Positions 7,877 through 16,657 of a DNA stretch of 64,000 nucleotides are shown piece by piece. Made by a program: the position numbers and the translations under genes. The notes beneath the pieces are model-generated. The model was not told the origin of the DNA. It searched no databases and saw only the letters and a program-made list of their open reading frames with translations. The stretch is from Clostridium aquiflavi (GTDB lineage Bacteria > Bacillota > Clostridia > Clostridiales > Clostridiaceae), in assembly GCF_031344075.1 (NCBI RefSeq), contig NZ_JAVJAN010000007.1:34057-98056 (forward strand), written 5' to 3'. Each line of letters begins with the position of its first letter. Position 1 is the stretch's first letter.

Positions 7877-8233
7877 TTAAGCTTTCTTATCTAATAATCC
7901 AAATTGCTTGCACATACTTGCAACCATATCTAGTATTTTCTTTGGAGGAATTTCCAAAATCACTTCTTTGGTAGCATCATCTACTATCTTTATCATTATA
8001 GCTTTTAAATCCTTATGTACAGAATACTCTGCATGTGCTTTATCATCTTCTAAAAATTTATTTAATTTTTTAAGTGATTTATCTAATTCTTCTTTGCTGT
8101 AATCATTATCTAAGGAATCAGATTTTTCTACTTGTTTTATCTGTACATCATTGTTTGCATTTTTAAATTCTGATGTAGCACCTTCAATATCATTGTTAAT
8201 AATATTAACTTGTCCTATATGATTAATATTCAT
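7877..8233 (-). CDS. flaG: FlaG family flagellar protein
   Basis: The 118-aa product has a low-complexity N-terminal half (about residues 1-50) and a conserved FlaG C-terminal half with AEYSVHKDLKAIMIKIVD, then EVILEIPPKKILDMVASM. FlaG proteins affect filament length in several bacteria and are usually encoded beside fliD and fliS. GAGGGTG lies seven bases before the ATG. It is the first gene of the flaG-unknown-fliS-fliD-fliT group; the 174 bases upstream hold one arm of a dispersed repeat and no SigD motif with correct spacing, so read-through from csrA is possible. Confidence 0.9.
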   Translation of the reverse strand: MNINHIGQVNIINNDIEGATSEFKNANNDVQIKQVEKSDSLDNDYSKEELDKSLKKLNKFLEDDKAHAEYSVHKDLKAIMIKIVDDATKEVILEIPPKKILDMVASMCKQFGLLDKKA

Positions 8234-8351
8234 TTTTATTCACCCTCAATACCTATTTAATTTTTTAATAATTTCTTTTAAATATATTTAATAAATAAAG
8301 TGTCATTGTAATTCGACTATACTCATTTTTAGTATTCCTAAGTTCAATTAT

Positions 8352-8383
8352 TCATTCTACTTTACCTATGGATATATCAACAC
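8352..8383. repeat. Solo right arm of dispersed repeat family C
   Basis: The stretch ACTTTACCTATGGATATATCAACAC matches the right end of the complete element at 49130-49195 almost base for base. It lies between csrA and flaG. The left inverted arm is absent or decayed. Confidence 0.55.
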
Positions 8384-8407
8384 GCTATTAAAACAAAGCT
8401 AAAAAAA

Positions 8408-8623
8408 TTACTTCTTTAATCCTTTTAATAAATTTACATCTATACTCACAGCTTTTTTATTTTCTTCTTTAACAGCTTCATATAATTCTTTTCTTAATAT
8501 AGTTGTTTCCTTTGGTGCATTTATTCCAAGCTTAACACTTCCATCTTCTAGCTTTAATACTGTAATTTCAATATCCTCACCAATCATTAAAGACTCATCT
8601 TTTTTTCTTGTAATAATCAACAT
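8408..8623 (-). CDS. csrA: Translational regulator CsrA
   Basis: The 71-aa RNA-binding protein starts MLIITRKKDESLMIGEDI and has R44 in ILRKELYEA, the arginine needed for binding GGA motifs, plus the C-terminal extension that FliW contacts in Bacillus. CsrA dimers bind flagellin mRNA over the ribosome site and block translation until FliW sequesters CsrA. The gene is four bases after fliW and is translated from GAGGAGTG seven bases before the ATG. A near-optimal CsrA target lies in the flagellin leader at 4712-4725, which makes that mRNA the likely main target here. Confidence 0.97.
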   Translation of the reverse strand: MLIITRKKDESLMIGEDIEITVLKLEDGSVKLGINAPKETTILRKELYEAVKEENKKAVSIDVNLLKGLKK

Positions 8624-8627
8624 ATTA

Positions 8628-9053
8628 TCACTCCTCTATTAAAAGATGTTTTATTTTATAATCTAAGTTATCTAGTATTATTTGTTCCCCTAAATTATTA
8701 GAAATATTTATAATTATAGGTGCCTTTAAGTTTGTAGTAATTTTTTTTGGATCAGAATTTAATGTTACAGTAGTTAATAAAATAATATCATTTTGATTTT
8801 TTACATCTAATTTATTAATTTCTTCATCACTTAACTTAATTTCATAATCATTAAAAAATTCAAAAGGAGACACTACAATAAAGCCTGTATTTTCATCTTC
8901 TAAAGATTGAAGTAATTTAAAAGGTTCGCATTCTTTTAAATCAACTAAAATATATTCTTTCAAATTTTCAAATCCTAAAATTCCTTTTCTTAAAGTAATT
9001 TTATCTTTTTCTTCATATTCTATATTTCCTTGTACCTTAGAAACAAATACCAT
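8628..9053 (-). CDS. fliW: Flagellar assembly factor FliW (CsrA antagonist)
   Basis: The 141-aa beta-barrel protein has FliW landmarks: KDKITLRKGILGFENLKEYILVD near residues 15-37, FKLLQSLEDENTGFIVVSPFEFF near residues 44-66, and TTNLKAPIIINI near residue 106. FliW binds either flagellin or CsrA. When flagellin is secreted, free FliW captures CsrA and flagellin translation resumes. It is located between flgL (17-base gap) and csrA (four-base gap), the standard Bacillus/Clostridium order. AGGAGG precedes the ATG by eight bases. Confidence 0.96.
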   Translation of the reverse strand: MVFVSKVQGNIEYEEKDKITLRKGILGFENLKEYILVDLKECEPFKLLQSLEDENTGFIVVSPFEFFNDYEIKLSDEEINKLDVKNQNDIILLTTVTLNSDPKKITTNLKAPIIINISNNLGEQIILDNLDYKIKHLLIEE

Positions 9054-9070
9054 AGTTTATTCCTCCTATT

Positions 9071-10294
9071 TTATAAATAGTCTAATATCGTTGCCGGAAG
9101 TATTTTAGCACTAGTTTGAAGTGCTGCCATATATACTGTTTGCATTATTGAATACTGTATCATTTTTTCCGTAAAATCAATATCTTCAGTTTTTGATAAA
9201 ATATCTGTCATATCTAAATTTTCTGATTCATTCTTGTCTTGAGCAGATTCCATTCTATTTTGCATAGCTCCAACTTCTGATCTATTTTGAAGTAAATTTT
9301 TAATTATATCATCAACTTCGCCAAGACATTCACCAGTTATTTTAGACTTATCTCCACCAGCTCCAAGATTTGTTATAATTTTATTTAATGTATTCATAAC
9401 ATTAGTTCCATTGCCTTCTAAAATATCAACTGCATTCTTATTATAATTAATTAAAACACCTTGAGAAACTTCAACATTTAAATCTGATCCTATTTGATCT
9501 AATGCATCAAAAGATGGCACCATAGATACTGCACTACTTAAACTCTGATTAGAAGAAAAACCGTTTGAATCTAATACTGCTTTAAATGCATTTTCCAAAT
9601 CATTTCCTTCAAGTGGTTTACCATCAGCTGCAGTAATTTTAACTGGTGCTAAATGTTCTTCTTTAGGATTTGCAGGATCTGTATTATTTATAATTGTTAT
9701 TTCTATATTGTCGCCTTTCTTTTCCATGTTTTTAATAACTTTTGTGTTGTCATCACTCTTAATTTGATTTGTAAGTTCTATTTTCACTCCATCTGTAGTC
9801 TTACTTACAGCATTTCCATCCTTATCAGCATAACATAATTCACCATTAGAATTTACCATTATAGGCTTAGATGTACTTTTAGTTCCTCCAAATATATATA
9901 CTCCATCAAAGTTAGTATTTAATATTTGACCCATTTCATTAACTCTTTCTTTAATTTCATCTTGTATGGCTTTTTTTTCATCAGGACCATATCCACCATT
10001 ACCAGCTGTAACTAAAAGTTCTCTCACCCTTGCAAATACATTTCCCATTTGATTTAATGAAGTATCTGTTGTATCTAACCAATTTGAGATATCTTTAATA
10101 TTTTCGTTGTATTGTTTATTAGCTCCAATTTCCGTATACATTTGCATTGTTCTTGAAACTTTATATGGATTATCTGATGGTCTACTTATTTCTTTACCTG
10201 ATGATAATTGATTTTGAATTTTTTGTATATGATTCAAGTTTGTTGTCATATTACTTTTGTAATTTGAAGCTAACATACTTGTAGTTATTCTCAT
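9071..10294 (-). CDS. flgL: Flagellar hook-associated protein 3 FlgL
   Basis: This 407-aa hook-filament junction protein has a flagellin-like N-terminus (MRITTSMLASNYKSNMT, QNQLSSGKEISRPSDNPYKV) and C-terminus (SEVGAMQNRMESAQDKNESENLDMTDI, then IQYSIMQTVYMAALQTSAKIL), with a variable central domain at about residues 140-290. It is exported by the flagellar secretion system and sits between FlgK and flagellin. AGGAGG lies eight bases before the ATG. A hairpin-rich repeat element separates it from flgK upstream. Confidence 0.95.
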   Translation of the reverse strand: MRITTSMLASNYKSNMTTNLNHIQKIQNQLSSGKEISRPSDNPYKVSRTMQMYTEIGANKQYNENIKDISNWLDTTDTSLNQMGNVFARVRELLVTAGNGGYGPDEKKAIQDEIKERVNEMGQILNTNFDGVYIFGGTKSTSKPIMVNSNGELCYADKDGNAVSKTTDGVKIELTNQIKSDDNTKVIKNMEKKGDNIEITIINNTDPANPKEEHLAPVKITAADGKPLEGNDLENAFKAVLDSNGFSSNQSLSSAVSMVPSFDALDQIGSDLNVEVSQGVLINYNKNAVDILEGNGTNVMNTLNKIITNLGAGGDKSKITGECLGEVDDIIKNLLQNRSEVGAMQNRMESAQDKNESENLDMTDILSKTEDIDFTEKMIQYSIMQTVYMAALQTSAKILPATILDYL

Positions 10295-10365
10295 AATCTT
10301 CGCCTCCTATTTCTTAATATAAATATACTTCTTTTCATTTTTTTCATTTAAAATACGTTCATATA

Positions 10366-10525
10366 TAAAAAGTAGCTACTCCATACGTTTTAGTTGAGAG
10401 TGGATAATTGAGAGTTGAGAGTTTTGGTTGAAAGTCTTAAAGACTTTCTAATAATATATATTTCAAAATTTCAATAACGAATCTTTTCCTTACCTCTCCA
10501 CTTTCCACTCTCAATTCTCAACTAA
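10366..10525. repeat. Dispersed hairpin repeat family B, copy 1, inside the flgK-flgL gap
   Basis: The left arm starts TTAGTTGAGAGTGGATAATT at 10390 and the right arm ends TCTCAATTCTCAACTAA at 10525. Together they form an imperfect inverted repeat of about 135 bases around an AT-rich centre. A shared flank, AAAAGTAGCTA..CCA, starts at 10366. A second copy is at 33916-34071 and weaker pieces lie at 25729-25813 and 33313-33350. There is no ORF inside. It resembles a miniature inverted-repeat element, and its transcript would fold into a long hairpin within the flgK-flgL mRNA. Confidence 0.7.
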
Positions 10526-10585
10526 ATTTCTAAAGTTCTAGCTTTCATCAGACTTTTAAAATTTTATAAATTCATATACACCCAA

Positions 10586-12463
10586 CTATCTCTTAAGTCC
10601 ATTTATAACAACCTCAAGTAGCTCATCTACTGTTGAAATTATTTTAGCATTTGCACTATATGCATGTTGAAATTGTATTAAATTAGTCATTTCTTCATCT
10701 AATGAAACTCCTGATGTTGATAATCTTTGCATTTCTAAGTCTTTTAATATTTTACCTTGACCACTTACATTTCTACTTGCAGTCTCTGCATTTACACCTA
10801 ATGTATTTATTATTTCTTTATAATAAGCATTAATTGTAGAACCTTGTGCACTACTTATCATATTTATTCCATCATCAAAGTTTACCTTTGTATTATTAAA
10901 GAAATCATCTCTACTTTTTATATCCTTAGAATTAGATAAATTCATCTTTACAGTTCTAAGACTCGCAATTGCAAGTGCTCTATCACCATTACCTTCACCA
11001 GCCTCATCTTTACTTGAAGCATTTAATAGTGATACATTTTTTAATACATCTTTATTAATCGTTATATTTTTGGCACTTATGTTTTTTTCTAATGCCTCAT
11101 TTTTAGCTACGCCAGTCAACCCTGTTACATCTGCATTGTTAGTAAAGATAAGTTCATACTTGTCAGTTGGTGTTTTACTTCCTGTTTGAATTGCATTAAC
11201 AGAATAAGCAAGTCCTACAGCAATTCTATCTAAATCAGCCATATATCCCTTTATAGTATCTTGTACACCTTGATTACCTGCTATATCACCTTTTATATGT
11301 TTATTATCTACAGTATTAACATCAACATCTAATTTATGAGTTTGTAATATCCCCGTATTTATATCTAAGTCTTTTTGTTTTATAGTTTCTCCATCTTTTA
11401 AAGTTTTTGTATTGTATTTATATGTCGGTGGTATAGTTGGAGGGGTAATTTCAGCACCTTTTTCTCTTACAGTAACATTTCCATCTTTATCCGCTGTTAA
11501 TACTCTATTTTGAGTTAAAGATTCTGCAATTTTCTTTGCTTCAGTTTCGTCTGCACACTCAATTGTAACAGTTTGCTCTTTAGCATTTAAATTTCCTAGT
11601 GGATGATACTGTAATTTAACTGTAACCTTTCCAGCAGCATCCTTTTCTACTTCGGCATTCTTAACATAAGAAAATCTAGTGTATCTTTCATCTGTTGGGC
11701 TTGAATTAACTAAATTGTTAACAGGATTTTTATCATTTTGATATCCTTCTAATTTTAAATCTATAGCTTCTTTTTCTTTTCTATCAACTGTTATTCCAAA
11801 TTTATAACTTAACTCATCTAAAAGATTGTCTCTTGCATCCATTAAATCGTTAGGTTTTTGACCAACCGCACATACACTTGCTATTTGCTTATTTAGTTCA
11901 TTTATTTGATCTAAATAATTATTTACATCCTTAATATTAACTTGTAATAATTCTTGCGCATCACCTAATTGTTTATTAAGTTGCGTATAAGTATTATTTA
12001 ATGCATCTGATAATGATGATGCTTTTTGAAGTGCTATGGTTTTAGTTGATGAATCATGTGGCTTTTTAGATAATTCTTGGAATGAATCAAAAAATTCTCC
12101 TAATAATTCTTGTATTCCTGAATCAGAAGGTTCTCCAAATATGTTTTCTACGCTGTATAAAAATTTATCTTGAACATCATAATTTCCAAGCTTACCCTTT
12201 TCATGTCTTACTTGAAAATCAATAAAAGAATCTCTTATTCTTTCTATTGATGAAATTTCTGCTCCTGTACCAACTTGTCCTACTGTACACGTATCAAATC
12301 TAGACATTCCTCCAAAAGGTCTTGTAGTTGTTGCTACTGCCCTTTGTCTTGAAAATCCAACCGTATTTGCATTTGCAATATTATGAGACGTTGTATTTAT
12401 TGCTCCTTGTTGTACATTTAACCCTCTTTTTCCCACATTAAATGTATCAAATAATCCTGCCAT
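10586..12463 (-). CDS. flgK: Flagellar hook-associated protein 1 FlgK
   Basis: The 625-aa junction protein has the rod/hook-family N-terminus with QGAINTTSHNIANANTVGFSRQRA (residues about 19-42), the HAP1 domain with NLVNSSPTDERYTRF in a long variable insert, and the C-terminal SGVSLDEEMTNLIQFQHAYSANAKII segment near residue 580. It joins hook and filament and is exported without a signal peptide. GAAAGGTAGGA precedes the ATG at 12463. It lies downstream of flgN, its export chaperone, in a class 3 operon led by flgM. Confidence 0.96.
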   Translation of the reverse strand: MAGLFDTFNVGKRGLNVQQGAINTTSHNIANANTVGFSRQRAVATTTRPFGGMSRFDTCTVGQVGTGAEISSIERIRDSFIDFQVRHEKGKLGNYDVQDKFLYSVENIFGEPSDSGIQELLGEFFDSFQELSKKPHDSSTKTIALQKASSLSDALNNTYTQLNKQLGDAQELLQVNIKDVNNYLDQINELNKQIASVCAVGQKPNDLMDARDNLLDELSYKFGITVDRKEKEAIDLKLEGYQNDKNPVNNLVNSSPTDERYTRFSYVKNAEVEKDAAGKVTVKLQYHPLGNLNAKEQTVTIECADETEAKKIAESLTQNRVLTADKDGNVTVREKGAEITPPTIPPTYKYNTKTLKDGETIKQKDLDINTGILQTHKLDVDVNTVDNKHIKGDIAGNQGVQDTIKGYMADLDRIAVGLAYSVNAIQTGSKTPTDKYELIFTNNADVTGLTGVAKNEALEKNISAKNITINKDVLKNVSLLNASSKDEAGEGNGDRALAIASLRTVKMNLSNSKDIKSRDDFFNNTKVNFDDGINMISSAQGSTINAYYKEIINTLGVNAETASRNVSGQGKILKDLEMQRLSTSGVSLDEEMTNLIQFQHAYSANAKIISTVDELLEVVINGLKR

Positions 12464-12636
12464 TCATATTCCTACCTTTCAAAATTCCTACATCCATGTC
12501 TTTTTTATTCCCCATCCATGTTTTTAATTATCTATATTTTGAATATATGTTTATATATCCCATATGTAAAGTGGCATATATAAACATCTTACTAAAATAT
12601 AAGCTATAATTAAAAAGACTTACACTCTTTTGAGTA

Positions 12637-13047
12637 TTATCTTCTCAAATTACCATAAGAGTTATAAGTCTTCATTTCCCTATTAGGGTTCATAATGTTT
12701 AACATTTGATTATTAAACATTATTTGTTGTTTTAATAGCATTTCATTAGTTTCTTTTTGAAATGTTAAATCTTTCAATGTTTTTTGAATTTTATCATATG
12801 ATTTATACAATTTTTCATCATTAGCTGTGTTTAATATATCTTTGATACTTTGTTTTCCGATTAGTTGTCTTCTTTTTACTTCTTCACCAGCTATTTTTTT
12901 ATTACATTCATTCAACTTGTCAACTAATCCTTCTAATCCAAACACATCTTTTTCCATTATCATTTTATATTGTACTTCAAACAGACCCAATAATTCTCTT
13001 AATGCATTTTCTTCATTTTCTATTATCTCTGTTAGTTTGTTTATCAT
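12637..13047 (-). CDS. flgN: FlgN-like export chaperone
   Basis: This 136-aa helical protein (LTEIIENEENALRELLGLFEVQ at the start, then long amphipathic helices, then a flexible Asn-rich tail NPNREMKTYNSYGNLRR) matches the FlgN/YvyG chaperones that escort FlgK and FlgL to the flagellar export gate. It lies between flgM (three-base gap after the flgM stop) and flgK. AAGGAG is inside the flgM end, 15 bases before the ATG, so translational coupling with flgM is likely. Confidence 0.85.
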   Translation of the reverse strand: MINKLTEIIENEENALRELLGLFEVQYKMIMEKDVFGLEGLVDKLNECNKKIAGEEVKRRQLIGKQSIKDILNTANDEKLYKSYDKIQKTLKDLTFQKETNEMLLKQQIMFNNQMLNIMNPNREMKTYNSYGNLRR

Positions 13048-13050
13048 TAT

Positions 13051-13329
13051 CTATTTTTTATTCTCCTTTATAGCTTCTAATATACTCTTTGCAGTTAATT
13101 TAGAATCTATTTTATAAGTACCATTTTGTATCTTTTCTTTAATTTCTGCTACTTTTTTAGCATTATCTATATTATTTTCCAAAGAGTAATCTTTTATAGA
13201 TTTTCCAAGTGCTGAAATCTCTATTCTATCTCTTGTTTCAACTTTATTAGCTTTTTCAACTTTATTAATGTTTTTATTAGAATTATATATATTCACTGCA
13301 GAATGTGCATTAATTCTATTAATACTCAT
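13051..13329 (-). CDS. flgM: Anti-sigma-28 factor FlgM
   Basis: This 92-aa protein has a disordered N-terminus and the conserved C-terminal region: RDRIEISALGKSIKDY near residues 34-49, NAKKVAEIKEKIQNGTYKID near residues 56-75 and LTAKSILEAI at the end. FlgM holds SigD inactive until hook completion, when it is exported. GGAGG lies 10 bases before the ATG. A SigD-type promoter at 13377-13403 places flgM and the genes after it under the factor that it inhibits, a standard negative loop. The sigD gene itself is not in this window. Confidence 0.95.
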   Translation of the reverse strand: MSINRINAHSAVNIYNSNKNINKVEKANKVETRDRIEISALGKSIKDYSLENNIDNAKKVAEIKEKIQNGTYKIDSKLTAKSILEAIKENKK

Positions 13330-13376
13330 ATTTCTTTTACCTCCACAATCTTATCTTTCTCATCTTTCTTCTTTTA

Positions 13377-13403
13377 TTATCGTACTCTTATATATTAAGT
13401 TTA
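13377..13403 (-). promoter_or_regulatory. SigD (sigma-28) type promoter of the flgM operon
   Basis: The minus strand reads TAAA (13403-13400), 15 bases, TACGATAA (13384-13377), matching TAAA-N15-GCCGATAA at all but two positions. The predicted start is about 13370, giving a leader of about 40 bases to flgM. Core and spacing match the flagellin promoter. Confidence 0.75.
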
Positions 13404-13559
13404 GTTATTTTTAACAAATTAATACCTTAATAATATAAGTATTTCTCTCATTTACAAATGTGAAATCTTTTTTACAAATATTTAATAATAAAATAATTTT
13501 ATTAAGACACTACGTTTCTTAATTTTTCTGATATTAAAATTATACTACTAATTTTATTT

Positions 13560-13682
13560 AAGGCATATGAAAATAAATAACAATTCCAAAGTTACACTGA
13601 AAATAGAGATATAATTAATTTATATAACTTTTGATACCAAAATTATATACTATTAATTATATCTCCATATATTTTCAATTAC
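13560..13682. repeat. Repeat family A, chimeric copy with a 14-bp inverted repeat
   Basis: The first 40 bases (AGGCATATGAAAATAAATAA onwards) match the left end of the element at 51623-51787. The interior differs: arms GAGATATAATTAAT (13606-13619) and ATTAATTATATCTC (13652-13665) form a perfect inverted repeat. It lies just past the fliY stop on the minus strand and may act as a transcript end for the chemotaxis operon. No gene is seen in the 358-base gap apart from this and the flgM promoter. Confidence 0.6.
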
Positions 13683-13688
13683 TCTTAA

Positions 13689-14849
13689 TTATCTAAGAGA
13701 TCTTATTCTTTCAGCATTACTTACTATACTTGTTATTCTTACACCAAAATTTTCATCAACAACAACAACTTCACCATAAGCTATTTTCTTTCCATTAACT
13801 AATATTTCGACTGGTTCTTCTGCTAATTTATCTAATTCAACTAAAGATCCAGTACTTAAGTTTAATATATCTTTTATGCTCTTTTTGGTTCTACCTAAAA
13901 CAACAGATATATCTAATGGAACATCTAAAATTAAGTCTATATTCTTAGGTGTTTGTGAAGTATCTCCTGGAACTAGTGTTTCAAAAGCTGCTTCATGCAC
14001 TTCTACTGATTGTTGTTGCACCCTTGGTTGTTCTACTATAGGTTTCGCTTGGATTGGTTGTGGTGCTGGCTGAGGAGTAGCTGTCTTTTGCGTAGTTGCT
14101 TGAACTACTGGTTTTTCTTCTACAACCTTTGCTGGCTCACTAACTTTACTATTATTATCTTCTTGACCCATCATTATAGAAACTATCTTTTTAGCCGTAT
14201 TCAATGGTAATATTTGCATTATATTACTATCAACAAGATCTCCTATTATTAATCTAAATGAAACTCTTACTATTTCCTCATCTTCTGATAAAGTGTCTGT
14301 AATAGGTTCCTCTTTTTCTTTCCACAACTTTGATTTTGGAGGAGATATATCTACTCTACGTGAAAACATTGTTGCCATGGAAGTTGCTGCTGAACCTATC
14401 ATTTGATTCATTGCTTCTTGAACAGCACTAACTTCTATTTCTGATAATTCAGGATTTTCGGCAACCTTACCATCTCCACCCATCATCAGATTTGCTATTA
14501 CAGCTGCATCATCTGTCTTCATAACCAATATATTTCTTCCTATTATTCCCTCTGTGTATTCAACATCTAAAACTATGTTAGGAGTTTCAAAAGAAGCCTT
14601 CATATCTTCTAATGTTGTTAAGGAAACTATAGGTGTTGTTATATTTACGTTTTGATTAATAATTTGATAAAGAGCTGTAGAAGCTGATCCCATGGATATA
14701 TTTCCTATTTCCCCTAACAGGTCTTTTTCAATATCAGTCAATTTTTCTGTATTCCCATTATCTTGAGGAACTTCTTGCGTTTCTTCATTACCAAGTTCTC
14801 CTGCTAGAAGCGCATTTATTTCTTCTTGCGATAGAAAACTATTACTCAT
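13689..14849 (-). CDS. fliY: Flagellar motor switch phosphatase FliY (FliN-type)
   Basis: The 386-aa protein has the FliM-like N-terminal peptide LSQEEINALLAG that binds phospho-CheY, a CheC-type phosphatase region with DLLGEIGNISMGSASTALYQ (near residue 45) and EIEVSAVQEAMNQMIGSAA (near residue 140), a Pro/Gln-rich linker (residues about 240-285), and a C-terminal FliN/SpoA domain with ILDVPLDISVVLGRTKKSI near residue 310. FliY combines a C-ring component with CheY-P dephosphorylation. It overlaps the end of fliM by eight bases and is the last gene of the operon. Confidence 0.95.
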   Translation of the reverse strand: MSNSFLSQEEINALLAGELGNEETQEVPQDNGNTEKLTDIEKDLLGEIGNISMGSASTALYQIINQNVNITTPIVSLTTLEDMKASFETPNIVLDVEYTEGIIGRNILVMKTDDAAVIANLMMGGDGKVAENPELSEIEVSAVQEAMNQMIGSAATSMATMFSRRVDISPPKSKLWKEKEEPITDTLSEDEEIVRVSFRLIIGDLVDSNIMQILPLNTAKKIVSIMMGQEDNNSKVSEPAKVVEEKPVVQATTQKTATPQPAPQPIQAKPIVEQPRVQQQSVEVHEAAFETLVPGDTSQTPKNIDLILDVPLDISVVLGRTKKSIKDILNLSTGSLVELDKLAEEPVEILVNGKKIAYGEVVVVDENFGVRITSIVSNAERIRSLR

Positions 14850-15837
14850 ACTCTTTCACTTCCTTATCTATTATATCTAAAATAGCAACACCCATATTTT
14901 TCCCTGATACACCAGGTTTAGCGTAGTAACATTCTTCATTTCCTACATATACCTTTATAGGTGAAGAGCTCTTATTGTCAAGCTTAATAATATCGCCCTT
15001 AGTTAATTTCAAGAAATCATCTACTATGATACTTGTATTGCCAAGTTCTGCAAATACTTCAATATCAACCTTTTGGATTCCTTCTTCCATTTTAACTCTT
15101 GATTCCGCAATTAATGTTTCATCATCGTTTTGGAACCAATATTGTACTACTAATTTGTCTAATACTTTCTCTATACTTAAATATGGAATACACATATTCA
15201 TAAATGTACTGTGTTCTCCAAATTCTACAGAAAATGTAATAAGGGCTACTGGTTCATTTGGCGCTAATGTTTGATTTATTGCTGGATTTGTTTCTATTCC
15301 TTCTACCTCAGGACTTACATTTAAAATATCTTCCCATGCTAATTTTAGATTACTGATCATTCCAGTAGTAACTTGTCTTATTATATTCTTATCTATGTCT
15401 GAAAATTCTTTATTACCTATTTTCCTATCTCCACTTCCCCCAAGTAAAATATCTATTATTTGAAATGACAATTTAGGGTTTGTTTCAAATATAATTGATC
15501 CTGTTAAAGGGGGCATTTTAAATATAGTGATGATAGTAGGATTTTGTACGGAATGTATAAATTCCTCATAGGTTATCTGTTCTACAGTTTCTATTTTGAC
15601 TTTAACATTCTTCCTTATTTGTCCTGTTAAATAATTTGAAGTTATTCTTGCAAAGTTATCATGAATTAGTTCTAAAGTTCTTATGTGATCTTTAGAGAAT
15701 TTTTGCGGACTTTTAAAATCATATAACTTTATTTTATGTTTTTCCTCGTCCTTAGGTACGGTCTCTGGTTCTAACTCACCTGTAGATAAAGCAGATAACA
15801 AGGCATCTATTTCACTTTGTGATAAAACATCTGCCAT
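14842..15837 (-). CDS. fliM: Flagellar motor switch protein FliM
   Basis: This 331-aa C-ring protein opens with MADVLSQSEIDALLSAL, the CheY-binding peptide. It has the CheC-like middle domain with NPTIITIFKMPPLTGSIIFE near residue 100 and LGGSGDRK, and a C-terminal SpoA domain with ELGNTSIIVDDFLKLTKGDII near residue 265. The ATG at 15837 is preferred because GAGGG lies eight bases upstream; an in-frame ATG at 15852 has no such site. It is followed by fliY with an eight-base overlap and preceded by cheW. Confidence 0.96.
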   Translation of the reverse strand: MADVLSQSEIDALLSALSTGELEPETVPKDEEKHKIKLYDFKSPQKFSKDHIRTLELIHDNFARITSNYLTGQIRKNVKVKIETVEQITYEEFIHSVQNPTIITIFKMPPLTGSIIFETNPKLSFQIIDILLGGSGDRKIGNKEFSDIDKNIIRQVTTGMISNLKLAWEDILNVSPEVEGIETNPAINQTLAPNEPVALITFSVEFGEHSTFMNMCIPYLSIEKVLDKLVVQYWFQNDDETLIAESRVKMEEGIQKVDIEVFAELGNTSIIVDDFLKLTKGDIIKLDNKSSSPIKVYVGNEECYYAKPGVSGKNMGVAILDIIDKEVKEYE

Positions 15838-15859
15838 TTTTTTATCCCTCATTTCATTA

Positions 15860-16255
15860 CTAATTTAATAACTTATCAATGTTTATTATTGTTAGAAGTT
15901 TGTCGTTATAATCTACAATTCCTTTTACATAATCTGGTCCATTATTTTCATCTAATCTTTGTATATCTTTTTCTTCTATATCTAACACTTCGTCAACTTC
16001 ATCAACTGATATTCCGATTTCTTCTTCCTTAACAGTCAATATTATTATGTTATTTTGTTTGGCACTTGAGTCAACATTTAATAACAGATTTATATCAACA
16101 AGTGATTTTATACTTCCTCTTAAGTTTATTAATCCTTTGATATAACTAGGTGCTTTTGGCACTCTAGTTATACCCATCATATCATTTATACTTTGAACAC
16201 GTTCTGTTTCAACAGCAAAATATTCATTTCCTAGTTTAAATACTACTATCTGCAT
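15860..16255 (-). CDS. cheW: Chemotaxis coupling protein CheW (copy 1)
   Basis: The 131-aa protein is a single CheW domain: FKLGNEYFAVETERVQSI at the start, then VPKAPSYIKGLINLRGSIKSLVDINLLL near residues 32-59, and a closing YVKGIVDYNDKLLTIINIDKLL. It links CheA to chemoreceptors. GGGGGTG lies seven bases before the ATG. It lies between cheY and fliM. A second CheW-type gene is at 21720, so each end of the chemotaxis block has one. Confidence 0.94.
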   Translation of the reverse strand: MQIVVFKLGNEYFAVETERVQSINDMMGITRVPKAPSYIKGLINLRGSIKSLVDINLLLNVDSSAKQNNIIILTVKEEEIGISVDEVDEVLDIEEKDIQRLDENNGPDYVKGIVDYNDKLLTIINIDKLLN

Positions 16256-16279
16256 TTAATACACCCCCATACTTGCATT

Positions 16280-16639
16280 TTAACCAAGTACTTTTTTTAT
16301 TGCTTCTAATACTCTATCAGCTTGGAATGGTTTTACTATAAAATCTTTTGCTCCTGCTCTTATTGCCTCCATAACCATAGATTGTTGTCCCATTGCAGAA
16401 CACATTATTATTTTTGCACTTGGATCAAATTCTTTTATTTGTTTAACTGCTTCAATACCATCAACATCAGGCATTGTTATATCCATTGTTACAACATCTG
16501 GTTTCTCTTTCTTATACATTTCTACTGCTACTGCACCGTTACTTGCTTCTCCAACTATTTCGAAATCATTCTTTTCTAATATATCCTTTATCATCATTCT
16601 CATAAACGCTGCATCGTCTACTATTAAAACTTTAGCCAT
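16280..16639 (-). CDS. cheY: Chemotaxis response regulator CheY
   Basis: The 119-aa single receiver domain has the acidic pair D8/D9 in LIVDDAAFMRMM, phospho-acceptor D53 in VVTMDITMPDVDG, S81 in MCSAMGQ and K103 in FIVKPF, with no output domain. Phospho-CheY binds the FliM and FliY N-terminal peptides at the motor; CheC and FliY encoded on both sides remove the phosphate. GGAGG precedes the ATG by eight bases. Confidence 0.96.
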   Translation of the reverse strand: MAKVLIVDDAAFMRMMIKDILEKNDFEIVGEASNGAVAVEMYKKEKPDVVTMDITMPDVDGIEAVKQIKEFDPSAKIIMCSAMGQQSMVMEAIRAGAKDFIVKPFQADRVLEAIKKVLG

Positions 16640-16657
16640 TTAAATCTCCCTCCAAAA

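Noticed and set aside
8234..8407. SigD promoter before flaG
   Set aside because: A TAAA and a TCGAATT occur, but spacing is 11-12 bases and the -10 core does not match CGATA.
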